Assembly: GCA_035543455.1 (NCBI GenBank)
Contig: DATKKE010000037.1
Span: 20,607-84,606, forward strand
Direction of reading: 5' to 3'
Length of the DNA: 64,000 nt
Source of the DNA: CAIKOD01 sp035543455
GTDB lineage: Archaea > Halobacteriota > Methanomicrobia > Methanomicrobiales > Methanospirillaceae
Every line of letters begins with the position of its first letter. Positions within the stretch are counted from its first letter, which is position 1. The translations under genes and the position numbers were made by a program. Below, piece by piece: positions 17,172 to 26,260 of the stretch. The notes under the pieces are model-generated. The model saw only the letters and a list, made by a program, of their open reading frames with translations, was not told the DNA's origin and ran no database searches.

Positions 17172-17355
17172 AATCAAAGTTTTCCGCGCAATAAAAGGAC
17201 TCAGGCAGGAAGATCTGGCAAAGGAAGTCAGTGTCTCAAGACAGACCATCGTAGCCATCGAAACAGGAAAATACGATCCATCCCTGGATCTTGCTTTTAA
17301 AATCGCACAATATTTTAATGTCACGATTGAAGAAATTTTCACCTATGAAGCATGA
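17161..17355 (+). CDS. Small XRE-family HTH transcriptional regulator
   Basis: DNA-binding protein of 64 residues consisting almost only of a helix-turn-helix: LRQEDLAKEVSVSRQTIVAIETGKYDPSLDLAFKIAQYF with the usual ending IEEIFTYEA. It overlaps the DUF2178 gene by 11 bp and is certainly co-transcribed with it. Autoregulation through the palindrome at 16675-16694 is the natural hypothesis. Confidence 0.9.
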   Translation: MKNKIKVFRAIKGLRQEDLAKEVSVSRQTIVAIETGKYDPSLDLAFKIAQYFNVTIEEIFTYEA

Positions 17356-17624
17356 GAAGGATACCGGCCTTTTTGCAAGCATTTATCATGCCTGATTTGC
17401 GGGTCAGAATTCTGCATAGCCGGGGATTATCAAATAGTTCGACCTGATAACTCGAGTGATGGGTGAACCCCTCTGTGTTTCTGCTTGTGGAGAGAAAATT
17501 CGCTACCGGCAATATACAAATGAAGAGATCATAGTCTTCCGAACGGGAGAGAAGAGGGCTCTCATCACTCAATAAAGAAGGGATGTTCTCAAAAAATTAT
17601 TGAAATTTCCGGGAAGATCCCTGA
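17356..17624. other. Short intergenic stretch
   Basis: Convergent intergenic DNA between the HTH gene and the PEGA protein. A 77-codon open frame on the minus strand here has no ribosome binding site and no recognisable similarity, and is not called. Confidence 0.4.
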
Positions 17625-18731
17625 TCAGGAATACCTGCGACATGCCAGGAATCCCGCGAGTCCGACGATACCCAACGCGAAAAGGACTAACAGGGGACTT
17701 CCGGAAGACTTTGTCGTGGGGGCCGGGGCCGGTGTCAGGGCAACATTGAGGCTGATGTCCTGGCCCGCATTTGCCTGGCCGGTCGTTGTATAGGAAGTAT
17801 ATCCCGGCAACCTGATTTCTACAGTATACGAACCGGTTTTTACATTCTGGAACAAAATTGGTGTAATTCCCACATACTGGTTATTAATATAAACATCAGC
17901 GCCACCGGGGCTTGAGACAATCTGTACAGTCGCAACCCCGGGGGCCTGGGTTGCCTTCAGGGCTGCATTGATCTGTGTTGTCGTACCGGCAGTGATTATC
18001 ACCTGGGTTGTATAATCTTCAAAACCTGCCTTTTTGAGGGCTATCGCAGAGACCCCAGGGTTTAGGTTACTGATATCAAGGGAACCGATGACAGGGGTGG
18101 TCCCCCGGTAGTCATTGTTCACATATACTGCCGCACCTTCGGGTGTTGATGCAACACGGAGATCTCCTGAAGGGGGGTTGACTTCGGGAACAAGGCTTAC
18201 GGTGAGCGATGTAACCTGGCTTGGAACAACGTTGGATTGCCCGGTCCATAGTTCATACCCTGCAAGAGACAGAGATACATTGTGGCTGCCGGTGGCAAGG
18301 TTGCCAACGATCTGGTCCGTGACACCCATATAAATATCATCGATATATAAATCGGCTCCTTTGGGATTGGAAATAACCGAAAGCCCGCCGGGCTGGATAA
18401 CCTGGTTCAGGGTTGCGAAAACATTGTTTGTATTCCCGGCGGTGACTTCGACTGTTGCTGAATATGCCTGATAACCCGGTATGGTAATTCTTACATTATG
18501 CAGGCCGGGTATGACTGAGTTAAACGTACCGGGTGTGTATACAAGGTCCTCCCCGCCGTCGAGCACTGCCGAAGCACCCGCCGGTGTCGAGGTTACATAG
18601 ATACTCCCTGTTGAGTAGAGATTTCCGACACCGTTTGTCCCTTGATCGGATGATGGTTGTGCAGAAGCCGTCCCTGCAACCATTAAGATCACGATACATC
18701 CCAGAATCATCAGATATCTGTTCTCCAACAC
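17625..18731 (-). CDS. PEGA-domain surface protein with C-terminal membrane anchor
   Basis: Exported protein of about 368 residues. Signal peptide near residues 1-25 (MILGCIVILMVAGTASA), four PEGA domains (PAGASAVLDGGED, PKGADLYIDDIYMG, PEGAAVYVNNDYRG, PGGADVYINNQYVG), then a Pro/Thr/Ser linker and one membrane helix (LLVLFALGIVGLAGFLACRRYS). The anchor resembles archaeosortase/PGF-type or simple C-terminal anchors but has no clear sorting motif. The start codon is uncertain: the frame opens at TTG 18746; GGAGTGAT lies before GTG 18731, which I prefer, and TTG 18728 is a close alternative. Related in domain type to the giant protein at 6.4-10.8 kb but membrane-bound. Confidence 0.85.
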   Translation of the reverse strand: MLENRYLMILGCIVILMVAGTASAQPSSDQGTNGVGNLYSTGSIYVTSTPAGASAVLDGGEDLVYTPGTFNSVIPGLHNVRITIPGYQAYSATVEVTAGNTNNVFATLNQVIQPGGLSVISNPKGADLYIDDIYMGVTDQIVGNLATGSHNVSLSLAGYELWTGQSNVVPSQVTSLTVSLVPEVNPPSGDLRVASTPEGAAVYVNNDYRGTTPVIGSLDISNLNPGVSAIALKKAGFEDYTTQVIITAGTTTQINAALKATQAPGVATVQIVSSPGGADVYINNQYVGITPILFQNVKTGSYTVEIRLPGYTSYTTTGQANAGQDISLNVALTPAPAPTTKSSGSPLLVLFALGIVGLAGFLACRRYS

Positions 18732-18903
18732 AATCACTCCAGACAAAGAATCTTTAGCAGGATTTAAAAAACAATCGGTCTCCGCCCGAACAGTTTCTTC
18801 ACCGAAAAAAGTCCAATATCCGGGTCATTTTATACCTGGAGACCGGATGTTCTTCCAAAAAGATTATGACAATGCAGAAACCGGTTATAACCAGGAAATA
18901 CCA

Positions 18904-19344
18904 TCACAAAAAGTCTTTGTTTTTCACCACAAGTACCGGACAGGGGGCGTGCCTGATGACTCCTTCTGCAACACTGCCGAGGAAGAGTCTTTCGATCCCA
19001 CTTTTTCCCTGAGTGCCAACCACGATCAGATCGGCATCCCTTGATAAAGCAAATTTTGTTATTTCATTTACCGGATCACCGGTGAGTACAGAGGTTGTGA
19101 TGTTCTGTCCTTCTGCATGTGCCTTAATGTCGCTGACTATACCCTCTGCTTCCGTCTGCATCTGATCGATGCTTCCCTGGACCTGGATTTCGGGAGAGAC
19201 GGAGCTTAATGCCCTGGAATCGATTACACTGATAACAAAAATCGATGAATTGCATGTCTTTCCGATACGTAGTCCTTCAATCACTGCGGATTTGCTGTTT
19301 TTTGAACCATCTGCTGCGATGACTATCCTTTCAAATAGCGTCAT
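18904..19344 (-). CDS. Universal stress protein (UspA family, ATP-binding type)
   Basis: Cytoplasmic Usp of 146 residues. The ATP-binding motif GTQGKSGIERLFLGS (about 113-127) fits GX2GX9GS, so it belongs to the nucleotide-binding class; the N-terminus FERIVIAADGS is canonical. The start is ATG 19344 with a strong GGAGGAGG ribosome binding site 6 nt upstream. The upstream MFS gene ends at 19331, overlapping this gene by 14 bp, so exporter and stress protein form an operon. Confidence 0.92.
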   Translation of the reverse strand: MTLFERIVIAADGSKNSKSAVIEGLRIGKTCNSSIFVISVIDSRALSSVSPEIQVQGSIDQMQTEAEGIVSDIKAHAEGQNITTSVLTGDPVNEITKFALSRDADLIVVGTQGKSGIERLFLGSVAEGVIRHAPCPVLVVKNKDFL

Positions 19345-21088
19345 TATATTCCTCCTCCTCGACTGGATTTTGTTCAGGTATCCCTTTCTCTTCAGGTAAA
19401 CCTGGAATTTCCGGCTCTTTTTTCCTGATGAGTACGTGGTCACCACGGCCTCCTGCAAAGTATGACAATACTCCGGCAATAATGGATAATACGGCGCCGA
19501 TATAAAATGACACGCGAAGTGACGGGACGAATGCCAGACCGAGGGTCATCGGAAACCAGGTAGTACCGGTGAGGAGTCCGATAGCTGACGGACTGATACC
19601 GGAAATCACCGAAGCAGGGATGACCGCCAGAATTGCATTGACAGGGTTATAACCTAAAAACGCTGCGAACAGTGCACTTGTCGGGGGTATCGCACTCATC
19701 GGTGCAATAAGTTCCGGTACACCGGCACTTGTCAGGGACGAGGCAAGTTCCGGGGGGAACGTGTGGGAGAGACTGACAATGACGATAGTAAAAAACATTG
19801 CCATCGATATCACCATACCGCTGTTCTGTAACATCGACCTCATACCTGAAGCCACACCCCGATCTTCCCTTGGGACCGAATTCATGATTGAGACGCTATT
19901 CGGGGCGCCGAACATGCCGCTGCCGATGCCCATTATTAATAATGACACGGCGAACAGGGGGTATTTGAAATTATAGGAAAGCGTGGAAAGCATGAGAAAG
20001 GACGCTGCGACCAGTACCATCCCTGTTGTACTAAACCACCGGGATCCGTATCTATCGGACAGCCAGCCTGACAGCGGACCCATGATAACAAATCCGATAG
20101 TGAGCGGCAGCATAAAAATACCTGCCCAGAACGGGGTCGATTCAAAACTGTATCCCTGCAGCGGCAGCCAGATACCCTGCAGGAGCATAATCAATATAAA
20201 AAATACACCTCCCCGGGAAATGGCATTGAGGAAGCCGGCGGCATTTGCATAGGTAAACGTCCTGATCCTGAAGAGGTCGAGCCTGAACATCGGATTTTTC
20301 ACTCGTTTTTCGATGAATACGAAGAGAACCAGCAACCCGATCCCGGTAAGCAGGGAAATAATAACCAGGGGATTTTCCCATCCCATCGGGTCGTTGCCAT
20401 ACGGCAGCAGTGCATAGGTAATCCCGATCAGGAAAATCGTCAGCCCGGCAATAAAAGAAATATTTCCCCAGAGATCAATCTCCTGGACACTTTTTGGTCT
20501 GGCTGTCTCTTTTAACTTTAAAAAAGCCCATATCGTCCCGAGTATACCGACCGGTACACTTACAAGGAACACATACCGCCAGTTATAATAGGCAAGTATC
20601 CCTCCGAGGATAAGACCGATGAACTGGCCTGAAAGAAATGCAATCTGGTTGAGTCCCAAGGCCTTCCCCCGTTCATCGACGGGAAATACATCGGTCAGTA
20701 TGGCGGCGCTGTTTGAGAAGGTGAATGCCGCTCCGACTGCCTGGACGAGACGGAATACGATCAATTCGATGGCTCCGGCATCGCCTTTGTCAGGGGTGAG
20801 AAAAAGAAGGATCGACCCTATGGTGAAGATTAAAAACCCGATGTTATACAACCGGACCCTTCCATACATATCGGAAAGCCTGCCAAAACTGAGAAGGAGC
20901 GTGGCGGTTACCAGGCCGTAACCCATCAGGACCCAGAGAAGGTACTGAAAGGAAGTAAGGGGGTCAACATTAATGCCGTTGAAAATCGCCGGCAACGAGA
21001 TGAGGGTGATGCTCCCGTTCACGGAAACCATGAACATCTCGATGGTGGTGATCGAGAGCACTACCCATTTGTAACTGATATTTTTCAA
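19331..21088 (-). CDS. MFS multidrug efflux transporter, DHA2 (EmrB/QacA) type
   Basis: Membrane transporter of 585 residues with about 14 helices. Motif A appears as LSFGRLSDMYGRVRLYNIG (about 65-83), and a second half-repeat GPLSGWLSDRYGSRWF (about 344-359); the antiporter motif region GGILAYYNWRYVFLVSVPVG is clear. Members export drugs or other amphipathic compounds in exchange for protons. A long acidic C-terminal tail (EKGIPEQNPVEEEEYNDAI) overlaps the usp gene start. Substrate unknown. Confidence 0.9.
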   Translation of the reverse strand: MKNISYKWVVLSITTIEMFMVSVNGSITLISLPAIFNGINVDPLTSFQYLLWVLMGYGLVTATLLLSFGRLSDMYGRVRLYNIGFLIFTIGSILLFLTPDKGDAGAIELIVFRLVQAVGAAFTFSNSAAILTDVFPVDERGKALGLNQIAFLSGQFIGLILGGILAYYNWRYVFLVSVPVGILGTIWAFLKLKETARPKSVQEIDLWGNISFIAGLTIFLIGITYALLPYGNDPMGWENPLVIISLLTGIGLLVLFVFIEKRVKNPMFRLDLFRIRTFTYANAAGFLNAISRGGVFFILIMLLQGIWLPLQGYSFESTPFWAGIFMLPLTIGFVIMGPLSGWLSDRYGSRWFSTTGMVLVAASFLMLSTLSYNFKYPLFAVSLLIMGIGSGMFGAPNSVSIMNSVPREDRGVASGMRSMLQNSGMVISMAMFFTIVIVSLSHTFPPELASSLTSAGVPELIAPMSAIPPTSALFAAFLGYNPVNAILAVIPASVISGISPSAIGLLTGTTWFPMTLGLAFVPSLRVSFYIGAVLSIIAGVLSYFAGGRGDHVLIRKKEPEIPGLPEEKGIPEQNPVEEEEYNDAI

Positions 21089-21284
21089 ACGTTTCGTGGC
21101 AGGTTCATTCCCGGATTTCGTTATATGGTACTACTGTCCGGGAAAGGTATTATTCTGTCCCTGGAAATACTCACCATATTAAATCTTCTTAATTAAATTT
21201 TCATCTCCATCTATCAAACATTGCCTACCTGAAAAATCATAACGTGTCCGGTGAAATCTATGAACAGAAGAAAGCCCAAAAACA

Positions 21285-22445
21285 ATGACAGAAGGAACGT
21301 ATAAACGGTCGCTCGGACAGCTGGAACTGGTAAGCCTCGGGATAGGGGGGACCATTGGCTCCGGAATCTTCGTGGTACCGGGAATCGCCGCAGGCATCAT
21401 GGGCCCCGGATCACTCATTGCATGGGTAATCGTGGCGATATCCGCCACCCTCGTAATGATCTCCATTGCATGGGCCGCCTCAAGGTTCGGGAGAAAAGGG
21501 ACGTTCTTTGCTATTTTCAATTCGATATTCGGCAGAAAGCTCTCAACGGTGCTGGTGATACTCTACGCGATATCTGCACTCCTCGGGGTGGCAACCATCG
21601 CCTCAGGTGTCGGGCAGTATATCTCATATTTCAGCATCGGGAACCTCCTCATCATCGAACTGCTCATTCTTGCCATATTCTGCATCATAAATCTCATCGG
21701 AATATCGGTTTCCGGCCTTACAGAAAATATTCTGACCCTGTTAAAAATTCTGCCCCTGGTGGTAATTACATTCGCTCTCCTGCCATTTATCAAACCTGAA
21801 AATTTTGCTGCCACTGTCCCATTTACTTTCGCGAGCCTGTTTTCAACGATTATAATCGTTTACTGGCCGTTTACCGGATTTGAGATCAGTGCAATACCTG
21901 TCGATGAGATGCGTGATCCCAGGATGGTCGCCCGATCGCTTGGTATCGTCATGTTCATGGTTACCGCAATATATCTCCTCCTCAATATTGCCCTCATCGG
22001 GAGCACGGGGAGTGCACTCCTCGCTGTATCACCCGCCCCGGTTGCTACTGCGGCCGCATTCATGTTCCCTCATGCAGGGTACCTGGTGGCGGTAATAGGA
22101 ATTTTTGCCATGCTCTCGGCTATGAATGCATATATTATCGCATCGTCACGGGTACTCCACACAATTGCTACTGAGTACTCCGTCAGGGGTCTTAACCATC
22201 TCAACTCCAACGGGACTCCTGGAATCGCATTGGTTACCTGTTGCGCCGTCACTGCATGCATGCTTTTTCTCTCCAATGAATTCAGCACTCTCGCGATATT
22301 GTCGGTGATAACGACTCTTGTCCCCTATATTTTCTTTTGCATAGGGGCATTTTTTTTGTTCCACGACACCGGACGCAGGATTATTTCAGGTCTCGGAGCC
22401 ATGATGTCAACCGGTATTCTCGTACTTTTCTTTCTCTATCACTGA
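21285..22445 (+). CDS. APC-superfamily amino acid permease
   Basis: Membrane transporter of 386 residues with about 11 helices. The substrate-binding helix 1 motif GIGGTIGSGIFVVPG (about 18-32) is diagnostic for the amino acid-polyamine-cation superfamily, as is the helix 6 region YWPFTGFEISAIPVDEMRDP (about 193-212). It is shorter than most family members (430-500), ending after about helix 11 rather than 12. Divergent from the MFS-usp operon with a 196-bp shared promoter region. Substrate unknown. Confidence 0.88.
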   Translation: MTEGTYKRSLGQLELVSLGIGGTIGSGIFVVPGIAAGIMGPGSLIAWVIVAISATLVMISIAWAASRFGRKGTFFAIFNSIFGRKLSTVLVILYAISALLGVATIASGVGQYISYFSIGNLLIIELLILAIFCIINLIGISVSGLTENILTLLKILPLVVITFALLPFIKPENFAATVPFTFASLFSTIIIVYWPFTGFEISAIPVDEMRDPRMVARSLGIVMFMVTAIYLLLNIALIGSTGSALLAVSPAPVATAAAFMFPHAGYLVAVIGIFAMLSAMNAYIIASSRVLHTIATEYSVRGLNHLNSNGTPGIALVTCCAVTACMLFLSNEFSTLAILSVITTLVPYIFFCIGAFFLFHDTGRRIISGLGAMMSTGILVLFFLYH

Positions 22446-22730
22446 TCCCTCCATAAGACTTCTTTTCATGGGCGACAAGGACGAAAGAATTATATACAAT
22501 TTGCTGGAATCCCGTCAGTCTTTCCCTAGATTTTCGGCTGACCGGGAATTCCGGTTCGGAATTTATTTTCAAGGGGAATGGTCCCCGATTCTGGATCCGA
22601 TCGATAATCAGGATAGCCTCGTAGACAAGGCCATTATACAGCTGAAAGGCAGGGTTCAATACGGCTGAATTGTGGCAATCAGCTCTCAGGGCGTTTTCCT
22701 CCCGGAATTTGTTTTCTACTAGGGGAAAAA

Positions 22731-22757
22731 GGAATGGTCTTTTGTACAGACCATTTT
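22731..22757. terminator. Bidirectional hairpin terminator
   Basis: Perfect stem AATGGTCT (22733-22740) and AGACCATT (22748-22755) with a 7-nt loop, extendable by two G-U pairs, followed by T runs on both strands. It sits 30 bp after the stop of the minus-strand SHOCT gene and 290 bp after the permease, so it may end both transcripts. The rest of 22446-22785 holds two overlapping open frames without ribosome binding sites, which I do not call. Confidence 0.55.
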
Positions 22758-22785
22758 TTATTGTAATTCTTTAATCAATATATTC

Positions 22786-23103
22786 TTACATGAGGGCGTT
22801 CTTTCCCTTCTCAAATTCTTCCAGGGATATCTCACCTTTGGCAAAACGCTCTTTCAGTACATCGAGTGCAGTCTTCTCAGGTTCAACCGGTTTCCTGACC
22901 TCCCGGATAATAACATACAGGACTGCGAGGAAATACCCGGCCATTGGTATGATAACAAGAATGAACCAGAGTGGAGCGCTCATCTTCTGTTCTTTGGCAT
23001 CCCGATAGACGAAATATCCGATTACCAGCTGGACCAGCCACACAACCATCATCAATAGAATATTCAAACCGGGATGTACCGGATACATATAACCTGGAGG
23101 CAT
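22786..23103 (-). CDS. Small membrane protein with SHOCT domain
   Basis: Protein of 105 residues with two membrane helices (about 13-33 and 44-65) separated by a short YRDAKEQKM loop, and a C-terminal SHOCT motif (DVLKERFAKGEISLEEFEKGKNALM, about 81-105), a short helical oligomerisation module. Such proteins are common in methanogens; function unknown. Confidence 0.82.
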   Translation of the reverse strand: MPPGYMYPVHPGLNILLMMVVWLVQLVIGYFVYRDAKEQKMSAPLWFILVIIPMAGYFLAVLYVIIREVRKPVEPEKTALDVLKERFAKGEISLEEFEKGKNALM

Positions 23104-23291
23104 ACGTACTGGTCAATTGGCTGGTTAATATCCTTTCTGTTGATACAACTGAACCTGGCGGTCGTCCCTGCAAGGAAATAAAAAATTTCAGGGTATATAT
23201 TGGGATTGATGGTAAGGCCCTGCCCGCTTAATCAGGACTGCTTAAAAAATTGGTCATGTGGTGTTGGTAAATGCCCCTGAATCTTCGATCG

Positions 23292-25679
23292 TCAGATGTT
23301 CTGCAAGGGTGCGCAGCTGGTTCCTGCACCCGGCAGCACACGTGGCGGCAGGTCGATATTCAGGGCTTCCTTCAATACCTCCTCAACAGTTTCAACCGTA
23401 ACGAACGTCAGTTCGCTCCTGACATCTTCGGGCACATCCTCAAGGTCACGTTCGTTGTCTCTGGGCAGAATGACTTTTTTTATCCCTGCCCGGTGAGCGG
23501 CAAGGACCTTCTCTTTGATACCTCCGACTGGCAATACCGCCCCGCTTAACGTGATCTCCCCGGTCATGGCAGTTTTCGGATCGACGATCGTTCCGGTAAT
23601 CAGGGATGTGAGCGCAGTAAAGAGCGTAACACCTGCGGACGGGCCATCTTTGGGCGTGGCACCAGAGGGGACGTGGATATGGACATCGCTCGCGATGAAG
23701 TCGAAGCCGCTCCCTGTATGGGCCAGACGCGACCTGATCAGGCTCATCGAGATAGTTGCCGACTCTTTCATCACATCCCCGAGCTGGCCGGTGAGGGTAA
23801 GATTCCCTTTTCCCGGCATGAACGTTCCCTCGATAAAGAGGATGTCCCCCCCAACCGGGGTCCATGCCAGTCCGGTCACGACACCGGGAACCGTTTCTTT
23901 CCTCGCCTCTTCCTGCCTGATTATCTCTTTTCCAAGGATCCCGTTGAGCATGTCCGTCTTTATCAGGTATGGCAGCTCGGCGTTCCCTGAAACTATCTTC
24001 TCGGATACAAATCGTGCAATTTTTGCCAGCTGTTTTTTAAGCCAACGCACTCCTGCCTCGCGGGTGTATTTCTCGATGATTACATTGAGGGCGTCGTCTT
24101 CGATCCTGACTTTATCGGAATCGAGGCCGTGTTCTTCGAGCGTCGAAGGCAGCAGGTGGTCCCTTGCGATGGCGAATTTCTCATTTTTTGTATAACCCGA
24201 TATCTCGATCAGCTCCATCCTGTCGAGAAGGGGCGCCGGGATTGTTGTCAGGGTATTTGCCGTCGCGATGAATAATACATCAGACAAGTCGTAGGGGACT
24301 TCGAGATAGTGGTCGGAGAACGTACTGTTCTGTTCCGGGTCGAGCACCTCAAGGAGGGCACTGGCGGGATCACCCATGCTTGAAAATCCCAGTTTATCGA
24401 TCTCATCCAGGATGAAAACAGGATTTTTTGTGCCTGCCCTTTTTATTCCGCTTATAATCCGTCCCGGCAGCGCTCCTACATAGGTCCGCCGGTGTCCTCT
24501 GATTTCTGCCTCGTCCCTGACGCCTCCAAGGCTTATCCGAATATATTTCCGGCCGAGTGCATCCGCAATACTCTTTCCCAGGCTGGTTTTGCCGGTACCC
24601 GGGGGTCCTGCGAAGAGGAGGATTGAACCCTGTTTCTCGTGTTTTAATTTCATTACAGCGAGGTGCTGAATAATCCGCTCCTTGACTTTTTCGAGCCCGT
24701 TATGGTTATCTTCAAGGACTTTCCGGGCATGCGCGATATCCACACCCGTTCTTTCTTCTGTCACCCAGGGGAGATCGAGGAGGAGATCGAGATAATTCCT
24801 GATGATATGGCTTTCATGATTCTGGCCTCCTCCTGATTCAAGTTTCCGGAGTTCAGACCGGGCTTTCTCCCGTGCATAGTCAGGCATCTTCGATTGCTCG
24901 ATCCGTTCCCTGTATCCTCCATCCCCGGAACCTGAACCTTCACTCTCGTTAAGTTCATCCTGGATCACTTTCAGCTGTTCCCTGAGCATAGCTTCCCTGT
25001 TGGACTTCGTGACCTTTTCAGAAACTTTCCGGGCCATCTCAACCCTGATGCTGATATTCTCTTTGAGATTCAGCAGGAGTTCAAGAAAACCGAGATACCG
25101 TTGTTTCGCCGAGACTGTTTCGAGAATTTCCTGTTTTTCATGAACCGATACCGGAGTAAACGGCATAATGTATCCAATTACCTGGTCGATTGAGTCCATC
25201 CTGTCAATCGGCAGAGTAAAATGCTCGGAACCCTGGAAATGGCTGCTTATCTCGTGAATTGCTTTTTTAATCTCCGCAAGCATTGCCTTCCGGATTTCGT
25301 CATCAGGTTCGTCTTTATCAGGGAGGAGCCTGCAGGTAGCATAGAATTGCTCGCCTTTACGGTTTAGCGTAACCGCTTCCACTTTGTAAAGGGCGGCTGC
25401 GGCGACCACGTATCCGTCTTCGGAAGGATTCAGCACTGAGATCTTCAGAAGAGTCCCGGTCCTGTACAACCCCTCTGAAGTAACTTCCGAAGGTTCGTCG
25501 CTGTTTTTCACTGCGAGAGCAATTGCATAGGCAGCTTCATTATATTTCATCCCTGCTGCCAGCAGATCTCCGGTCTTTTTGTCGATCTTGAATTTCGTCC
25601 GGCTCTGCGGAAATACCACCAAATCATAAAGTGGTATGACAGGGTACTCCCTGTTCTCATCGGTTTCTGTTGAATACAT
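23292..25679 (-). CDS. lon: ATP-dependent protease Lon, bacterial (LonA) type
   Basis: AAA+ serine protease of 795 residues degrading damaged or regulatory proteins. It has the N-terminal LON substrate domain (about 13-200), coiled-coil linker, AAA+ module with Walker A GPPGTGKTS (about 358) and Walker B VFILDEID (about 421), and a protease domain with the catalytic Ser in PKDGPSAGV (about 681) and Lys in PVGGIKEK (about 724). Archaea normally carry membrane-bound LonB, which lacks the LON domain; this is the soluble bacterial form, suggesting acquisition by transfer. The frame opens at TTG 25694, but ATG 25679 is preferred. The marR gene ends 30 bp upstream on the same strand, so the two are probably one operon. 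Confidence 0.96.
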   Translation of the reverse strand: MYSTETDENREYPVIPLYDLVVFPQSRTKFKIDKKTGDLLAAGMKYNEAAYAIALAVKNSDEPSEVTSEGLYRTGTLLKISVLNPSEDGYVVAAAALYKVEAVTLNRKGEQFYATCRLLPDKDEPDDEIRKAMLAEIKKAIHEISSHFQGSEHFTLPIDRMDSIDQVIGYIMPFTPVSVHEKQEILETVSAKQRYLGFLELLLNLKENISIRVEMARKVSEKVTKSNREAMLREQLKVIQDELNESEGSGSGDGGYRERIEQSKMPDYAREKARSELRKLESGGGQNHESHIIRNYLDLLLDLPWVTEERTGVDIAHARKVLEDNHNGLEKVKERIIQHLAVMKLKHEKQGSILLFAGPPGTGKTSLGKSIADALGRKYIRISLGGVRDEAEIRGHRRTYVGALPGRIISGIKRAGTKNPVFILDEIDKLGFSSMGDPASALLEVLDPEQNSTFSDHYLEVPYDLSDVLFIATANTLTTIPAPLLDRMELIEISGYTKNEKFAIARDHLLPSTLEEHGLDSDKVRIEDDALNVIIEKYTREAGVRWLKKQLAKIARFVSEKIVSGNAELPYLIKTDMLNGILGKEIIRQEEARKETVPGVVTGLAWTPVGGDILFIEGTFMPGKGNLTLTGQLGDVMKESATISMSLIRSRLAHTGSGFDFIASDVHIHVPSGATPKDGPSAGVTLFTALTSLITGTIVDPKTAMTGEITLSGAVLPVGGIKEKVLAAHRAGIKKVILPRDNERDLEDVPEDVRSELTFVTVETVEEVLKEALNIDLPPRVLPGAGTSCAPLQNI

Positions 25680-25709
25680 TGCTGTTAGTCCCAATAATCT
25701 GGATTGAAT

Positions 25710-26129
25710 TTACCTGACTTTTCCAAGGATTTCAATGAGGATTTTCACCTCGTGGTCGTCTAAGGAATCCTTCACCCTTTCAATAAGCCGGAATAATGCG
25801 CTCTTTTCGGCCTTTGCGATCATCCGCCCTTTATCAGTCAGCCGGATATACAGGATTCTGCCGTCATCTGATGATTTCTCCCGGTAGACACAGTCCATGC
25901 TGACAAATTTGTTTATCATCTCGGTGATGGTGGGTTTTGAATTGCGGGTGATCTCAGCGAGCCTGGTGAACGTAATATCTCCCTGCTCGTCAATGGTCTT
26001 CAGATACCTGATCTGTTTGACCGTGATATCAGGTACTGCACATTCAGAGAAAATGGCGCAATTGCATTCGTTTTTGATGCTGATCAGGTTATCGAACACC
26101 ACAAACAGATGCTCTTGGTCTGGTCCCAT
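25710..26129 (-). CDS. MarR-family transcriptional regulator, probable lon regulator
   Basis: Winged-helix regulator of about 139 residues: ITVKQIRYLKTIDEQGDITFTRLAEITRNSKPTITEMINKFV is the helix-turn-helix and MDCVYREKSSDDGRILYIRLTDKG is the wing, with the conserved DDGR. The N-terminus has several cysteines (NECNCAIFSECAVP) that could sense redox or metal; this is inference. The open frame extends to 26201, but ATG 26129 is preferred because a palindrome (26150-26164) then falls in the promoter rather than in coding sequence. Directly upstream of lon on the same strand. Confidence 0.85.
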   Translation of the reverse strand: MGPDQEHLFVVFDNLISIKNECNCAIFSECAVPDITVKQIRYLKTIDEQGDITFTRLAEITRNSKPTITEMINKFVSMDCVYREKSSDDGRILYIRLTDKGRMIAKAEKSALFRLIERVKDSLDDHEVKILIEILGKVR

Positions 26130-26149
26130 TGTCTCTGCCTGGTATTTAG

Positions 26150-26164
26150 TTAGGGTCTCCCTAA
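26150..26164. promoter_or_regulatory. Palindrome in marR-lon promoter
   Basis: Perfect inverted repeat TTAGGG (26150-26155) and CCCTAA (26159-26164) with a 3-bp spacer, 21 bp upstream of the preferred marR start and next to an AT-rich TATA-like stretch (26162-26171). The position fits autoregulation by the MarR protein. Confidence 0.5.
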
Positions 26165-26260
26165 TAATAAGCTTGGTATGGGGACAATATTTCCAGGCCA
26201 TGGTACCGCTTCACGAAGCCTGGAACATGATTTTCCAGAAACAGACGTTTATCCATCATG

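Noticed and set aside
22381..22668. Two overlapping short genes in the permease/SHOCT gap
   Set aside because: Opposite-strand open frames mask each other, neither has a ribosome binding site or recognised similarity.
23515..24195. 226-codon plus-strand open frame opposite lon
   Set aside because: Shadow of the Lon protease domain; the lon frame has all catalytic motifs.
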